Source: a virus
DNA length: 64,000 nt
Reading direction: 5' to 3' (one strand)
IMG/VR virus record: IMGVR_UViG_3300032086_003797
Span: 110,626 to 174,625 of that record
The notes under the pieces were generated by a model. It saw nothing but the letters and a program-made list of their open reading frames with translations. It made no database searches and was not told the origin of the DNA. Position 1 is the first letter of the stretch, and every line of letters begins with the position of its first letter. This document shows, piece after piece, positions 27,310-40,000 of this stretch. Made by a program: the position numbers and the translations under genes.

Positions 27310-27708
27310 TTGTCAAGAGTAGGTATTTCACCAGCGTTGCCTTTAGCATATACGAAAGAGGATGGACCATATGGTCTTAATAAAACCATTAGGGATTCAA
27401 TTCAACAGAATTTTAAAAATATCCTCTTGACTAGTAAGGGTGAACGTGTAATGTTGCCCGATTTCGGCGTTGGTCTTAGATCTTTCTTGTTCAGTAATTT
27501 CACACCTTCATTGCTAGAGCGGATAAGAGCCGAAATAAATAAACAAGTTGCGTTGTATCTTCCATTTATAGAGCTTACAGAAATTGAGTTTATATCTTCA
27601 ACAGAAAGTGATCAGGTAGCACTGAACCAACTACAGATACAAATAAGATATGAAATTACGCCTATAAATGAGTCGGATACACTTACTATATTTGAATCAA
27701 TAAACTAA
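27310..27708 (+). CDS. gp25-like baseplate wedge protein
   Basis: A 132-residue GPW/gp25 family protein. ILLTSKGERVMLPDFGVGLRSFLF is the family hallmark (T..GER...P.fG), after the helix LNKTIRDSIQQNFKN. T4 gp25 forms the inner wedge of the baseplate and starts sheath assembly. The start is TTG at 27310 behind AGGAG at 27298-27302. It is followed by the gp6 homologue, a common order in contractile tails. Confidence 0.9.
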   Translation: MSRVGISPALPLAYTKEDGPYGLNKTIRDSIQQNFKNILLTSKGERVMLPDFGVGLRSFLFSNFTPSLLERIRAEINKQVALYLPFIELTEIEFISSTESDQVALNQLQIQIRYEITPINESDTLTIFESIN

Positions 27709-27735
27709 ATATATTTTAGTAGGAGTTTATTATTA

Positions 27736-29523
27736 ATGGCTAAAAGACCAGTAAACTATATTAGCCGTGATTTTGAGAGCATCAAGCAATCATTAATAGA
27801 TCATGCAAAACGTTATTATCCCGACACATTTAAGGACTTTAACGAAGCATCGTTCGGCTCCTTGATGTTAGATGCAGTATCCTATATTGGAGATAATTTA
27901 TCCTTCTATGTTGATTATCAGGCAAATGAAAGTTTTCTTGATAGCGCAATAGAGACAGATAATATTACTAGACTAGCCCGTCAGATGGGTTATAAACAGA
28001 CTGGTACTACAGCAACAGAGGGGATTATAACTGTATATGTTTTAGTCCCAGCTTCAACAACTTCTAGGGGACCAAATATAGATTACATCCCAATCATGAA
28101 AAAAGGCACTACCTTCAACTCTGAGACTTCTGGCATTTTTACACTACAGGAAGACATCGACTTTGCTGACCCAGCTAATGAAGTGGTAGTTGGTCGTGTC
28201 AATGAAGCCACAGGCGACCCCACATATTACGCAATAAAATCTAAAGGGAAGATTATATCAGGTGAATTAAATCAGGAAACATTTGCCGTAGGGACCTTTA
28301 CAAAATTCCTTCGCCTCAAAATGGATGGTCTGAATATTAGTGAAATAGTATCAATAAGAGACTCAGAGGGGAATGAATATTATCAAGTACCATACTTGTC
28401 GCAGAACGTGATATATGAGCAAATTGTTAACAATGCTTCAGATAAAAGCGTGGTACCATATAATCTAAGAATAAGACCAGTACCCAGAAGATTTATGACA
28501 GAGTTCATTGATGGCGAGGTGTTTTTACAGTTTGGATTTGGATCAGAAGGTAACCTGACTGGTGATTTGGTCGCAGATCCTGCTGATGTGGTGCTGGATG
28601 TACATGGTAGAAACTATGTAACAGATGATAGTTTTGACCCTAGTAATCTTATAAAAAATGACAAATTTGGTGTGGTGCCAACCGATACGATTTTGACAGT
28701 GATCTATCGATCCAACAGCACTACAACAGCAAATGCCAGCGTGAACACGGTGACCTCACCTTCGGCAGTAAACCTGGTGTACAAGTCTCTTAGTTCGCTC
28801 GACTCTACCGTCACTGATTTTATTGAGTCTTCAATTGAGAGCACAAATGAACAACCAATAATTGGTGACGTTACAGCACCAACCCAAGAAGAAATAAGAA
28901 TGAGAGCTTTCGATTCCTATGCATCTCAAAATAGGGCGGTAACGAAACAAGATTATATTGCACTTTGTTACAGAATGCCAGGAAATTTTGGCTCTATCAA
29001 AAGAGCAGCCATAGCGCAAGATAGAGATTCTTTTAAGAGGAATCTAAATCTTTATGTTATATCGGAAGACCAGGATGGTAATTTTATAAATCCACCAACC
29101 TCATTGCTTAATAATTTAAAATCGTGGTTGAATCAATATAAAATGATCAATGACACGATAGACATTTTACCAGGCAAAATAGTCAATTTGCAGATAGATT
29201 TTGAGGTTGTTACAGATTTAGAATCAAATAGATTTGATGTAATAAATGAGTGCATCAATCGATTGAAAATTGATATGGCTGTCAAGAAAAATATTGGAGA
29301 GCCCTTTTACATAACTGAATTATTCAAGACACTTAATAGCGTCCCAGGTGTAGTAGATACCATATCTGTAAACGTGGATACTAAGACAGATGCAGGTTAT
29401 AGTCAGTTTCCGTTTGACATAGAACTGAATACTAGTCCTGATGGAAGGATCTTATACGCCCCTTCTACTGTGGTGTTTGAAATCAAAGCTCCAGACCAAG
29501 ACATACAAGGGATCGCACGATAA
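27736..29523 (+). CDS. gp6-like baseplate wedge protein (baseplate J family)
   Basis: A 595-residue protein that begins NYISRDFESIKQSLIDHAKRY, then EASFGSLMLDAVSYIGDNLSFYVDYQANESFL, the typical start of T4-like gp6/baseplate J proteins. TQEEIRMRAFDSYASQNRAVTKQDYIALCYRMPG is the conserved second block. It builds the iris-like ring of the baseplate with gp25 and gp7. TAGGAG at 27719-27724 is the ribosome site. Its stop overlaps the next ATG. Confidence 0.9.
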   Translation: MAKRPVNYISRDFESIKQSLIDHAKRYYPDTFKDFNEASFGSLMLDAVSYIGDNLSFYVDYQANESFLDSAIETDNITRLARQMGYKQTGTTATEGIITVYVLVPASTTSRGPNIDYIPIMKKGTTFNSETSGIFTLQEDIDFADPANEVVVGRVNEATGDPTYYAIKSKGKIISGELNQETFAVGTFTKFLRLKMDGLNISEIVSIRDSEGNEYYQVPYLSQNVIYEQIVNNASDKSVVPYNLRIRPVPRRFMTEFIDGEVFLQFGFGSEGNLTGDLVADPADVVLDVHGRNYVTDDSFDPSNLIKNDKFGVVPTDTILTVIYRSNSTTTANASVNTVTSPSAVNLVYKSLSSLDSTVTDFIESSIESTNEQPIIGDVTAPTQEEIRMRAFDSYASQNRAVTKQDYIALCYRMPGNFGSIKRAAIAQDRDSFKRNLNLYVISEDQDGNFINPPTSLLNNLKSWLNQYKMINDTIDILPGKIVNLQIDFEVVTDLESNRFDVINECINRLKIDMAVKKNIGEPFYITELFKTLNSVPGVVDTISVNVDTKTDAGYSQFPFDIELNTSPDGRILYAPSTVVFEIKAPDQDIQGIAR

Positions 29524-31004
29524 TGGCTATCAAATTATATGACGCAACACAAGACAACACAATAACTAATGCTTTCAAGGCTGATTTATTAACCAGAGCT
29601 ACAGGGTCCAATATGGGCGCTGCTGACATATTAGAAACATTTGTTATACACGGGCAAACGTCAGCTAGTATCAACTCCCAAACTGCGGAAGAGGCTAGAG
29701 TATTATTACAATTTGATATTGCTAATATTTCTACAGATAGAGCAAATGGAGTAATTCCAGCTTCAGGAAGTGTCAACTTCATATTAAAAGTCAGAAATGC
29801 TAAGCACGCTGATACACTACCAGATAATTTGACACTTGATATCAAAATGGTTGCGAATAGCTGGGATGAAGGTCGTGGCGTGGACATGGATGGATATAAG
29901 GATATTGATGAGTGTAACTGGGTAAAGAGGACATCAGGTGCAACCTGGAATGGAACAGGTAGTGATTATTTCACAGCCCAGGCTACTAGCAACTTCTCAG
30001 GATCTGTGCTGTTCCCCAACGGCGATGAGGACATGGAAATTGATGTTACTCCTGCTGTAGAAGATTGGATAGCAGGAACACGCAACAACTATGGATTTAT
30101 AATCAAGAATACAGATTCTGCCATCAGCGGTAATGTTGGCAGCCTGTTCACTAAAAGATTTCATGCAAGAAGTACAGAGTTCTTTATGAAGAGACCAGTG
30201 ATCGAAGCACAGTGGGACGACTCAACAAAAGACCAGAGAGCTAACTTTTTTCTTAGTAGCTCAGCCCTGTCGGCAGCAGATAATCTAAATACTTTGTTTT
30301 TATACAATAGATTCAGAGGTAATCTTACAAATATAAGTGGACTTACAAATGATGCACTAAGTGTATCGTTTTATACTGCATCCTCAGGCGGAGCCCCGAT
30401 AGGCTCACCAGTTATCGTAACAGATGCTACGGGTTCATCGGTAACAAAAATTGAGTGCGGTCGTGAGATTAATAACGGCGTCCGCTCAACAGGAATTTAT
30501 ACAGCGTCGTTTGCAATCACTAGTTCTGATGCAACATTGTTTGATGTGTGGTTCACTGGCTCTACCGAGTTCTTCACTGGCTCTTTTAAGCCGCAGTCAT
30601 ACACTCCAAATCTTGAAGACAGAACAGAGCCATACTTTAATAAAATAACAAATCTGAAACCAACATATAACAGACTAGAAAAGCCAAGATTACGAGTTTT
30701 TGCGAGACCTAAAAGATGGCAACCAACGATTTACACTGTTGCATCTGTTGATGTTGAAAACACAATTGTAGAGGATGCTTATTATAAGATATTCCGTATA
30801 GAAGACAATATAGAAGTGGTTTCTTATGGCACTGGAACCATGAAGTATAGCAGACTTTCTTACGATGTTAGTGGTAATTACTTTGACTTAGATATGAGTC
30901 CATTAGAGGCAGGATATTCATACGGAATACAACTTGCGTACTATTTACAAGGACAGTACAAAGAACAAGCAGAAATATTCAAATTCAGAATTGAAGAGCC
31001 CTAA
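29523..31004 (+). CDS. DNRLRE-like virion protein, probable baseplate or fibre component
   Basis: A 493-residue protein. The first half has VLLQFDIANIS, FILKVRNAKHADTLP, ANSWDEGRGVDM, DECNWVKRTSGATWN and VEDWIAGTRNNYGFIIKNTD, a run of strands like DNRLRE-type carbohydrate-binding or adhesive domains. The second half is beta-rich (FYTASSGGAPIGSPV, STEFFTGSFKPQS). It follows the gp6 homologue and precedes the giant virion protein, so it is probably on the baseplate rim and may bind host glycans. The domain call is by pattern only. Confidence 0.6.
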   Translation: MAIKLYDATQDNTITNAFKADLLTRATGSNMGAADILETFVIHGQTSASINSQTAEEARVLLQFDIANISTDRANGVIPASGSVNFILKVRNAKHADTLPDNLTLDIKMVANSWDEGRGVDMDGYKDIDECNWVKRTSGATWNGTGSDYFTAQATSNFSGSVLFPNGDEDMEIDVTPAVEDWIAGTRNNYGFIIKNTDSAISGNVGSLFTKRFHARSTEFFMKRPVIEAQWDDSTKDQRANFFLSSSALSAADNLNTLFLYNRFRGNLTNISGLTNDALSVSFYTASSGGAPIGSPVIVTDATGSSVTKIECGREINNGVRSTGIYTASFAITSSDATLFDVWFTGSTEFFTGSFKPQSYTPNLEDRTEPYFNKITNLKPTYNRLEKPRLRVFARPKRWQPTIYTVASVDVENTIVEDAYYKIFRIEDNIEVVSYGTGTMKYSRLSYDVSGNYFDLDMSPLEAGYSYGIQLAYYLQGQYKEQAEIFKFRIEEP

Positions 31005-31006
31005 AT

Positions 31007-34000
31007 ATGAGCATAAAAAAGTTATTTGATGCAAAAAAAGCAGGAACACTTGGTGGTGCCACTCGCTCAACCCTAAAAAAGCTTGGCGATAATGTAGAGT
31101 CACCAGAGCAAATTGAAGCAGCTTTATCGAAAGCTAGGGCTTTTTCACCAAAGATTGATTTTTCAGATCCAGCCAATTTCGTTAAATATGGCTCAGCCTA
31201 TCGTTATTATTATGATACATTTGGATATATCAAAGACTATTATCCTTACGACGGTAGTTCTAGGGAAAAGCTAGAATTTTATAATGGATTATCGCCGTTT
31301 GAACAGTATATTTTCAACAATGAATACCCTAAAACTACTGGGTATGTTACGATAGGAGCTATTTACGGCACAGATGGAGCATCTAAGCAAGGATACACTA
31401 CGCCCACTACAGCGGAGTACATCCAGTTTAAGGGCGGACCACACAGCGGAACCTTTTTTGCTACAGGATCAGGACTAAGTAACAATTTAGAGTTTGGCGG
31501 CATCAGTGGCTCAACAGTAGAATTCTTCTATAACAAGACTGAGTTCGATAGTACTATATCGTCCCCAACAGAGGTGATTCTAGATATTTGGAACGGTGTG
31601 TCAAGTGGCTCACATGACTACGGTCGCCTTACGATTGAAACGGATTCAGGATCAGCAGATAGATTTTATGTTTCATACCAATCAGGATCAAGTGGTGTGT
31701 TTAAAGCATCGGTCCCCACCGCAGGTGGTTTAACACTAGGAAGTGGCTCTTGGGATCATTATGCTTTTGTGTTTTCCAATAGTGATGATTCTACTTCTAT
31801 TGATCTTTATGAAAACGGCACATGTAAACAAAGTAATATCCTAACTGGCTCTTCCATCAACTTAGTAACAGGCAGTCTGATCGGAAGGCTCGGTGCATTA
31901 AGAACAGCCCCAGGTCCAATACAGGCAAGTGGCTATGGAACCCAGGCAACTGCCACAGATGCCATTGATATGGCTGGGTATCAGGCTGCTGGTGATCCTG
32001 CTATCAAATTTAACATAACAATTCCTGTCGCCGCAGGTGGGTCTAACACTACCATTACGATAAAATTTGACATCTCCTCGGGCGGCTCTCCTGTAAGTGC
32101 AGGCGCAGACCATATTACCATTGGCACCGCAGGCTCAAACGATGCAGCGAATGCGGCTCTTGTTATAAAAGCAATAAATGGTGATACGGACAGCAGAATC
32201 ACTTATGGAAATGGTTCGGGCGACGGATCATCAGGAATAGGTGTACAGGGACTTACAGCATCAGCAGGAAGCTCAAGCACCAAGGTTACCCTAACAATTA
32301 GTAAGGGTGGCACGTCAGGAAATATTAACAGTGCTGTTGCACACGGCGCAGGGACAGTTAACGTAGTTGATGTGGCTAACTTTACTGGCGGTGCGGTGAT
32401 ACCCGCAGGGGACGGTAAATTATCGGCTTCTTTGGACGAGTTCAGATTCTGGAAAGAGCCTAGAACAGCAGAAGAAATTGGTCGCAATTGGTATATGGGT
32501 GTTAATGGTGGTGCGAACACCACCATAAACAACTCTGGACTAGGGATATATTATAAATTCAATGAGGGCATTACACAGGTTTCTACAACAGATAATGTTG
32601 TGCTCGATTATTCTAGTAGGTTATCAAATGGTGCCTGGACTGGTTATTCTACATCAGGGACCAGGAATACAGGATCTGCTATAGTATCATCTAGTGCTGC
32701 GGGATTTGAGACAGCCGACCCAATTATTTATGATACACATCCAACCTATATTTCATCCAGGGATGACCTATCGTCTTTAGGGCAGCAGTATGATTATACA
32801 AACAACTCCAGTTTGTATTACACGATGCCAGGGTGGATTATTGAACAAGATGAAAGAAACGGCGAAGAACTAGCAAAACTAACACAGATTATGGGAAGCT
32901 ACTTGGATACCCTGTATGCCCAAGTAGGCGGTGTACTAACTGTAAAAGACGTTAGTTACCCCACAGGGAGTGTGCAAGAATCTCCAAACAATGATAGACT
33001 ATTGTCATCATTAGGGTTTGAGGCTCCTGATTTATTTGATTCTGTTGGTGAGATAGTAAGGTTCTTAGATAAGGATGATAAGAGACCATTAGAATCCTCC
33101 ATACATCAAATTAAAAACATAATCTATAAAAACATTTATAACAACTTATCTTATATCCTTAAATCAAAGGGTACTAGAAAATCGTTTGGTAATACCTTAC
33201 GTTGTATGGGCATCGACGAAAAAATAGTAAAAATTAGCACCTATGCTGATAATGTTGAGCAGACCATAACCAGCAGCTACAAAGCCATTCCAACAGAAAA
33301 GAAATTTGTTGACTTTAGTGGTCTTCGTAGGTATGATGATCAAGCTGCCACAATATATCAGCATTATTACGCAGATGGATACGATGGGGGTTCAAGTGGG
33401 CTTATATCAGGCAACTTAGACCTTGGAGATAATGCATTTACATTACAAGCAGATATCCTCTTCCCACTGAAGCCTTCCCCAGCAGAGGCTTCATATATTG
33501 AGCCAACCTCGCCTAGCTCCTCTTTGTTTGGTTTTCATACACCAAAAATTACAACAACTACGTCTACTGACACTGCTTGGGCTTCAAACACAATAGACTT
33601 TGGGTTGCAGGTGTATGCTGTCCACGCCACAACGGACTACTCTGAAATAACAAGCCCCCAAGGTGCTTCTAGGGATGCATATTTTGTAGTAGAAGATAGG
33701 TTTGGAAATATTCTTCTTAAGACTGATACAGTTAGAGAAGTATATCAAAATACAAGGTGGGTTTTTGCACTCTCGGCTCGACCAAAAACCTATCCATTCT
33801 CTCAAGAAGTTGATGGTACGGATAATGATGACCAGTCATATATTATAGAATTATACGGAACAAGTTTTGATCTGGAAGATAAAAGAGCATCTTTTGATTC
33901 TAGTAAAATAGTAAATTTTGTAACTGGGTCCTCTACGCTCGCCTCTGCGAAAAGAATATACGCTGGAGCGCACAGGACCGATTTTAGCGGCTCATTATTA

Positions 34001-37000
34001 ACCAGGTCTGATATTAGACTTAACTCATGCCGCTTTTGGAATACATTTCTTACATCATCCGTTGTTGATCAACAAGCTAAAGACGCTGATGCATATGGTC
34101 TTGTTCATCCGTATAGAAATGTAAAAACCTTTCAAACTAGTGGTTCCAGTGTTTTTATTCCAGCGATAGAATCGCTAGCACTTAATTGGGATTTTGAAAC
34201 TGTTACAGGCAGCGATGCCAGCGGTCAATTCAGGGTAGATGATTTTAGCTCAGGCTCTAATTCAACCGCATACGAAAATAATTATCAGGTTGAGTATGCT
34301 GGAACAGTGCAACGCCATCACTCTGCTCGTGGCGACTTCTTTAAGGCGAGCGATACTCCAGTAAGAAAAGAATATTTCCCCTCCCTAAGGTTACAAGCGC
34401 CAGAAGAATTATCTTCAGACGATATGATAACGGTGATTGTAGAGGGATCAGATGATAGTGTTTATGGTCGAGCACCCAGACCTATAAGGCATTTCTTTGC
34501 AGTTGAAAAAAGCATGTACGATGCAATATCAAACGATATGCTTGAGATGTTTGCATCAATAGATGAGTTCAACAATCTTATTGGTGAGCCTGTAAACAAG
34601 TACAGGGCAGAGTACAAAGACCTTAAGAAACTTAGAGAGATATTCTTTCGCCGTGTTACTGGACAGCGAGTTGATTTAGACAAATACTTAGATTACTATA
34701 AGTGGTTCGACGGCGCTCTTACAAACCTTGTGGAACAGTTGTTCCCCGCTAGTGCGCCAGTGGCAGAAAACACCAGAAATGTTGTTGAGAGTCATGTTTT
34801 AGAAAGAAATAAGTATCAGCATAAGTACCCAACTCTTGAGGAGTACCCGTTTGAACCATCTGGTTCAATTAAGGGTGGGTATGAACAGCAGTATAGTTGG
34901 CGATTCAACCATCACCCAATAACAATGACGGGATCAGTTGCATCTGCGGCTGATGCGATCGATATGGATGGCTATCAGGCTGCCGCAGATCCTTCAAGTA
35001 GATTTACTATTCAAATACCTGTTGCAGCGGGTGGATCTAATACTACCATAACTATCAAGTTTGATGTATCATCGGGCGGCTCACCATCTAGTTATGGCGC
35101 CAACGCTATCACTATTGCTACAGCAGGATCAGACGACGCATCTAATGCCGCTTTGGTGGTCAAAGCTATCAATGGTACTGCTGACAGTAGAATTACATAC
35201 GGTAATGCGGTGTCTGTAGGGGATGGATGTGCAGGTATTGGTGTTCTGGGTATTACCGCTGCGGAAGGCAGTAACAATAAAAAAGTAACTCTAACTATGA
35301 CCGTTGCTGGTACAAATGGCAACATTACCAGTGCGATAGCACATGGTGCTGGCACAGTAAACCTTGTTGATGTAAACGACTTTACAGGCGCTAGTGATGA
35401 TATTATAAAAAATGATCAAGGCGAAAATTGTAGTTGGTGGGCTAATCGGGCAGAAAGAAATGCCAATCCTCTAAATTTGGGTCCAAATGCTGTTGTAGGT
35501 GCCGCAACAACACTAGATAGACAAAATATTTTTACATCTGTGCGCAAGAAAGAGCTTGACAATCAAAGAAATAAGTTCTATAAATTTGGTGGTGCAGTAG
35601 AAAAGTCTGTTGCTGGCGGACATAATCAATCCTTCAATAAGATAAAAGCTAACGTTTTATCGTTTGATCAGGTATCGGATCAGAGCACTTGTACAGATGA
35701 GGAAGTCCCAGCAGGTTCTCCTTTAGAAAAATCAAGGCAGAAGTTTAGAATCTCGATTGCTGGGCAAACCTATAAAGGCGACCGAATGGCTCCCTTTAGT
35801 TTATATAAAGCATTGGTGCCTAGCGAACACAATAAGCAGCTTACGAACACTGGCTTGTCTGGTAGTCACATGACGAATATCCATGAGGATTCATATTATG
35901 GAAGCGGTTTTGAGGTTCCAATGCAGGGTCCGTTCACAAGCCAACATGTCGGTGGTTTGCTAGCTAGAGCTAGAACAAGTCAAATTGAAGGCGCAGTCAA
36001 TCTCCGCCGTGAAAATTATAGACTTACTATCGCAAGCGGAACAGGCAGCTTGGCAAGGTTAGACACTGAAATTGGTGCCAACAGTTCAGGCAAGGGGCAT
36101 TATTACAGAGGGATCACAGCCAAAAGACCTGTCAACATTGCTAATATTGCCCACCAGACGGCAAGCGACGGCGGCGGTCCAGGCGGTAGTGGTGGTACTA
36201 TAGTGGGTAATTTCGATAAAAATTACCAAGTGCTCCAGACTTCGGGTCGAAAAATAAATAACTTAGACTTTAGAGATGACCCTGATGCATATAACCCAAG
36301 TGCTTTCTTATCGCCATATGTCGGTGGTTTGGTCGAGACTCCTGTGCCATCAAGAAGAAATACAGAATACACACTCAAGGCAAGAACAACTAATAAAACT
36401 ATATTTGTAAATAGGTTTTCATCGCCTGGCAGCGTAGAAACAAATACACCTGCCTTCTTGGATTTCAACTCGCAGGAAATAGCACCGAATAATGCACTGC
36501 CTTTTAGAAACATGCTAATCAGATCAGTTAACGAAGGTCACAATACGCTGTCGCAGGGCTGGGGTGGTCATATCAACACCACTCAAAGATCCTTCCTTGG
36601 TCTAGGATATACGATCCAAGACCTAAACACAGGTAGTTTTTCCACGGTAGTTACGTCAAGACACGATGTAAATAGAAATGCTAAACCTAAACCTTTCTTA
36701 ACTCAATTCGATTTATCTGCATTCGGTCAGGGTCAGATTGAATCTATAGGCTCAGGTAGTATACATAATAATAACTTTATTACAACCCCTATTCCGCAAG
36801 CTGATAACATGTCTTGGTTTATGGCTTATTCGGGATCTGATACGCAAACATACAATCATTTCTTCCATAGTGGTGGCTTGATGCCTGAATCTATAACTGT
36901 TCCATCCCCACCCAATTTAGAAGGTCAGTCTGGCATAAATGAAGGTACACCGTTTAGTATTTCTGCTGTAGCAGAGCTTACAACAATTGGTATTGATGCC

Positions 37001-40000
37001 CGTGACGCTCTTGGCAGCTTTGACAAATTCACTTTATCTGGTGCTGCTTGGGTTGTGTATGATTACACTGGATCATCGTGGTTGTTTTCTACAGATCTTA
37101 GTGGTGCTAGCGGACCAACAGGTCATGAGAGCTTGTTATCGGCTGGGGCAATCAATAATATACACTATGTAGATATTTCTAGTGTGAGTAATGCAAAGGG
37201 TGTAATGACTGCTATGTCCTCTGCCATTTCTGCATCAGGTATAGGACAGGTCGCCACCGATGGTACTGGAGATCTAAATCAAACAGCCTCCATCACAAAC
37301 CTAACGATCCGCTCCCACAATAATCCAGGCGTAATGGAAATTACTTCGTCAGCCCAAGCATTTAGTAACATATTTATCTTACCTGATGAACAGGGTGGTG
37401 CAACTTTCTTAAGCACAGAAAACGATCTTGATAAATACACGGCAGCCGCTTCAGCGCAATCAGCTATGGGTGCGTCAACTGATGTCGAGGGTGTAACCGC
37501 AACAACAGGTTACCTCCGAAGCTTGCCGTTCGATGGTCTATCGGATTACCGCACAAATGACGCCTCAGCAATATTTACAGCCTCAAACGGACAGGTTCAA
37601 TATCGCTGGGGTGCTGGTAATAATTATAATTCTTGGCAACAAGTAAGACAGTCTCAGTTGAGGTCACGAGAAAGTATAGTTAAATCAAATCAAATAAATG
37701 TTTTTGAAGTTGCTATGAGTAATGGGAATCAAGTAGAAACACAAGTAACTCTTGATGATCCATTCTTGTTTATTTCGGCAGAGCCAATAAAAACAATATT
37801 ATCCGTGGTAGACGAAAACAGTCCTGAAGACGGTCAGTTGAAGTTCAGAGATATTACGGTGAAGCACTCGTATGGTAACCAGCGCCAAGGATTTATCAAT
37901 GGTGATGCTAATGTGAAACACAAATACACTGGCAAGGGTGACAAATTTCTTTATGATAGCTTACGAGATATAAGATCGATATCATATAGCAAGAACCTAG
38001 CTCCTGAGGAAACAGGTATTGGTAGAATTAAGAGCCACGAAATAACACAGCAAATTTATCCTCAAGCAAGGCACCAGTTCTTATCTGAGAGTATGTTGAG
38101 AAACAATTATTTGTACACCCGTTGGCAAAATGATGATGATGCTATAAACAATAGGATAGAGAACGACCTACATGTTGTATCAGATCTTTTCCAAGGCGAC
38201 CTTCCAAATCCTGATACGGATGACAAAGTGGCAGGTAGAATAGAATTAATATATAAAACACACAATAGGCAAGTGGATCGCCTGGTAGTAGGGTATACTA
38301 ATAGTCAAAACTACACATTAGAAGAGCATTACCAACACCCATTTGATATAGTGGATGGTATTGTTGCCAAAAGAACTGGCAGCGGAGGAGCATCAACTGA
38401 CGGCACAGCGTCTATCTGGCCTTTGGACTCTTTCTTGTTCAGCGATTCAGTATATTCAGGATCTATACCAGTATTATCAGGTGTTACGGTTGGTTCAATA
38501 TCAGCTAGCGCCCAATACGGAATCCATGATGCAGTACGATGGGACTTGAATTTCTTTACTAACCTTGGTGCGGGCGAACTAATGTGGTTCAGGGCAGGTG
38601 CAGCCGCCCGAACAGGTAGTCAGGGTTATGCACCGCAAGGGTGGTATACAAGAAGAAATTGCCAGTATATAAACCAAATGGTTCACCTAGATTTTGACAG
38701 CTTGTCCTCAGGGGTTAACTATACGCAATCTGTGTTTGGACCTTCGATGGGCGGAGCATTGTTTATGCCGCCTTGGACAGCAGGACGTGACCGTCGAGCA
38801 GTTGATGGCAATAACAAAGGTGAACTCATAGGATCTAGGGGACCTTTCTATAATACCTACGAAGACTTTGCTGATGGCGTAAAATTAGTTGGTCGTGGTA
38901 TGGGCATAATACCAGAGTTTAGAATTAGCGAACATATAGATCATTATGAAGGTACAAATAATGGTGATTATTTCGCTGCTAACACAGCATCATATTCTAT
39001 AACAGGTTCAGCTATCACTAACCTGAATAATTCAGCAGATGATGGATTCATGAAGAGATTCCAAAATACTGACTTTATAAAATACCTATCTCAGTTTATG
39101 GTAGAAGATCAGGATATGAATGGATTGCCAACAGATCTTAAACTAGAAGCACAGGCAGTGCAGAGGCTCTTACCTTATGATGGGTTTTATCCTGTTATAA
39201 GAACTTTGCAGATAGCTACTCTGTTTTCACAGTCTTACTCGCCAGGCTTATTCCCAGTTGCAGGCGGTCTCGGTGCCGCAGATCAAACTGAGATATCAGC
39301 TTCGGGCTGGCAGAATATATTGGATTATTTTTATGCCCCAGGTATCATGTATAACTCTATCAAGTCTGGTCTCGCAGTTGACCACCCTGTATTTACAGTC
39401 AAAGAAGACAGGATTCCAAGAGAAAAGGGAACCATAGGTGAAGTATTATCAGGTTCTACGGATGCTCAGACATTTGCAGAAATAGTAAGTGATACTAAGC
39501 GAGCAGCAGGACTTAGGCAGTCCGATCACACAATCGGACCATTGACGTCTGGCGGCGGCTCCCGTCGAGAAATAACTAAATTTTATAAAGATATTATTCT
39601 GCCTAGACGTCTTGGCACAGCCGAAGAGGTACAGCCAACAGGTAGCGAAGAATTTTTAGCCCATCAGATATATTTCCCAGACCGTATACCTTTTGAAACT
39701 ATTATTAATCCTACAGATTATTTGTTGCAAAATAAGTTTAACAGCAACCAAACATATGATTGGTTTAGAAATGACACCACATCTTCTTTCAGCTACTTTG
39801 CAAACAATAAATATGTTAAAGGTGCAGGCAACTTCTTCGGAGCAATCCCAGACGTATTCTTGGAAAACAGTAGGCTTACATCAATTGCAACCGACCCTAA
39901 CTTAGTTGACCCACAAGCTATTTCAGTACAGAGTGGTACCCTATATGCTATGGAGGTTGCTCTTAGAAAAACTGATCAATTCAATATGTACTCAAACCCA

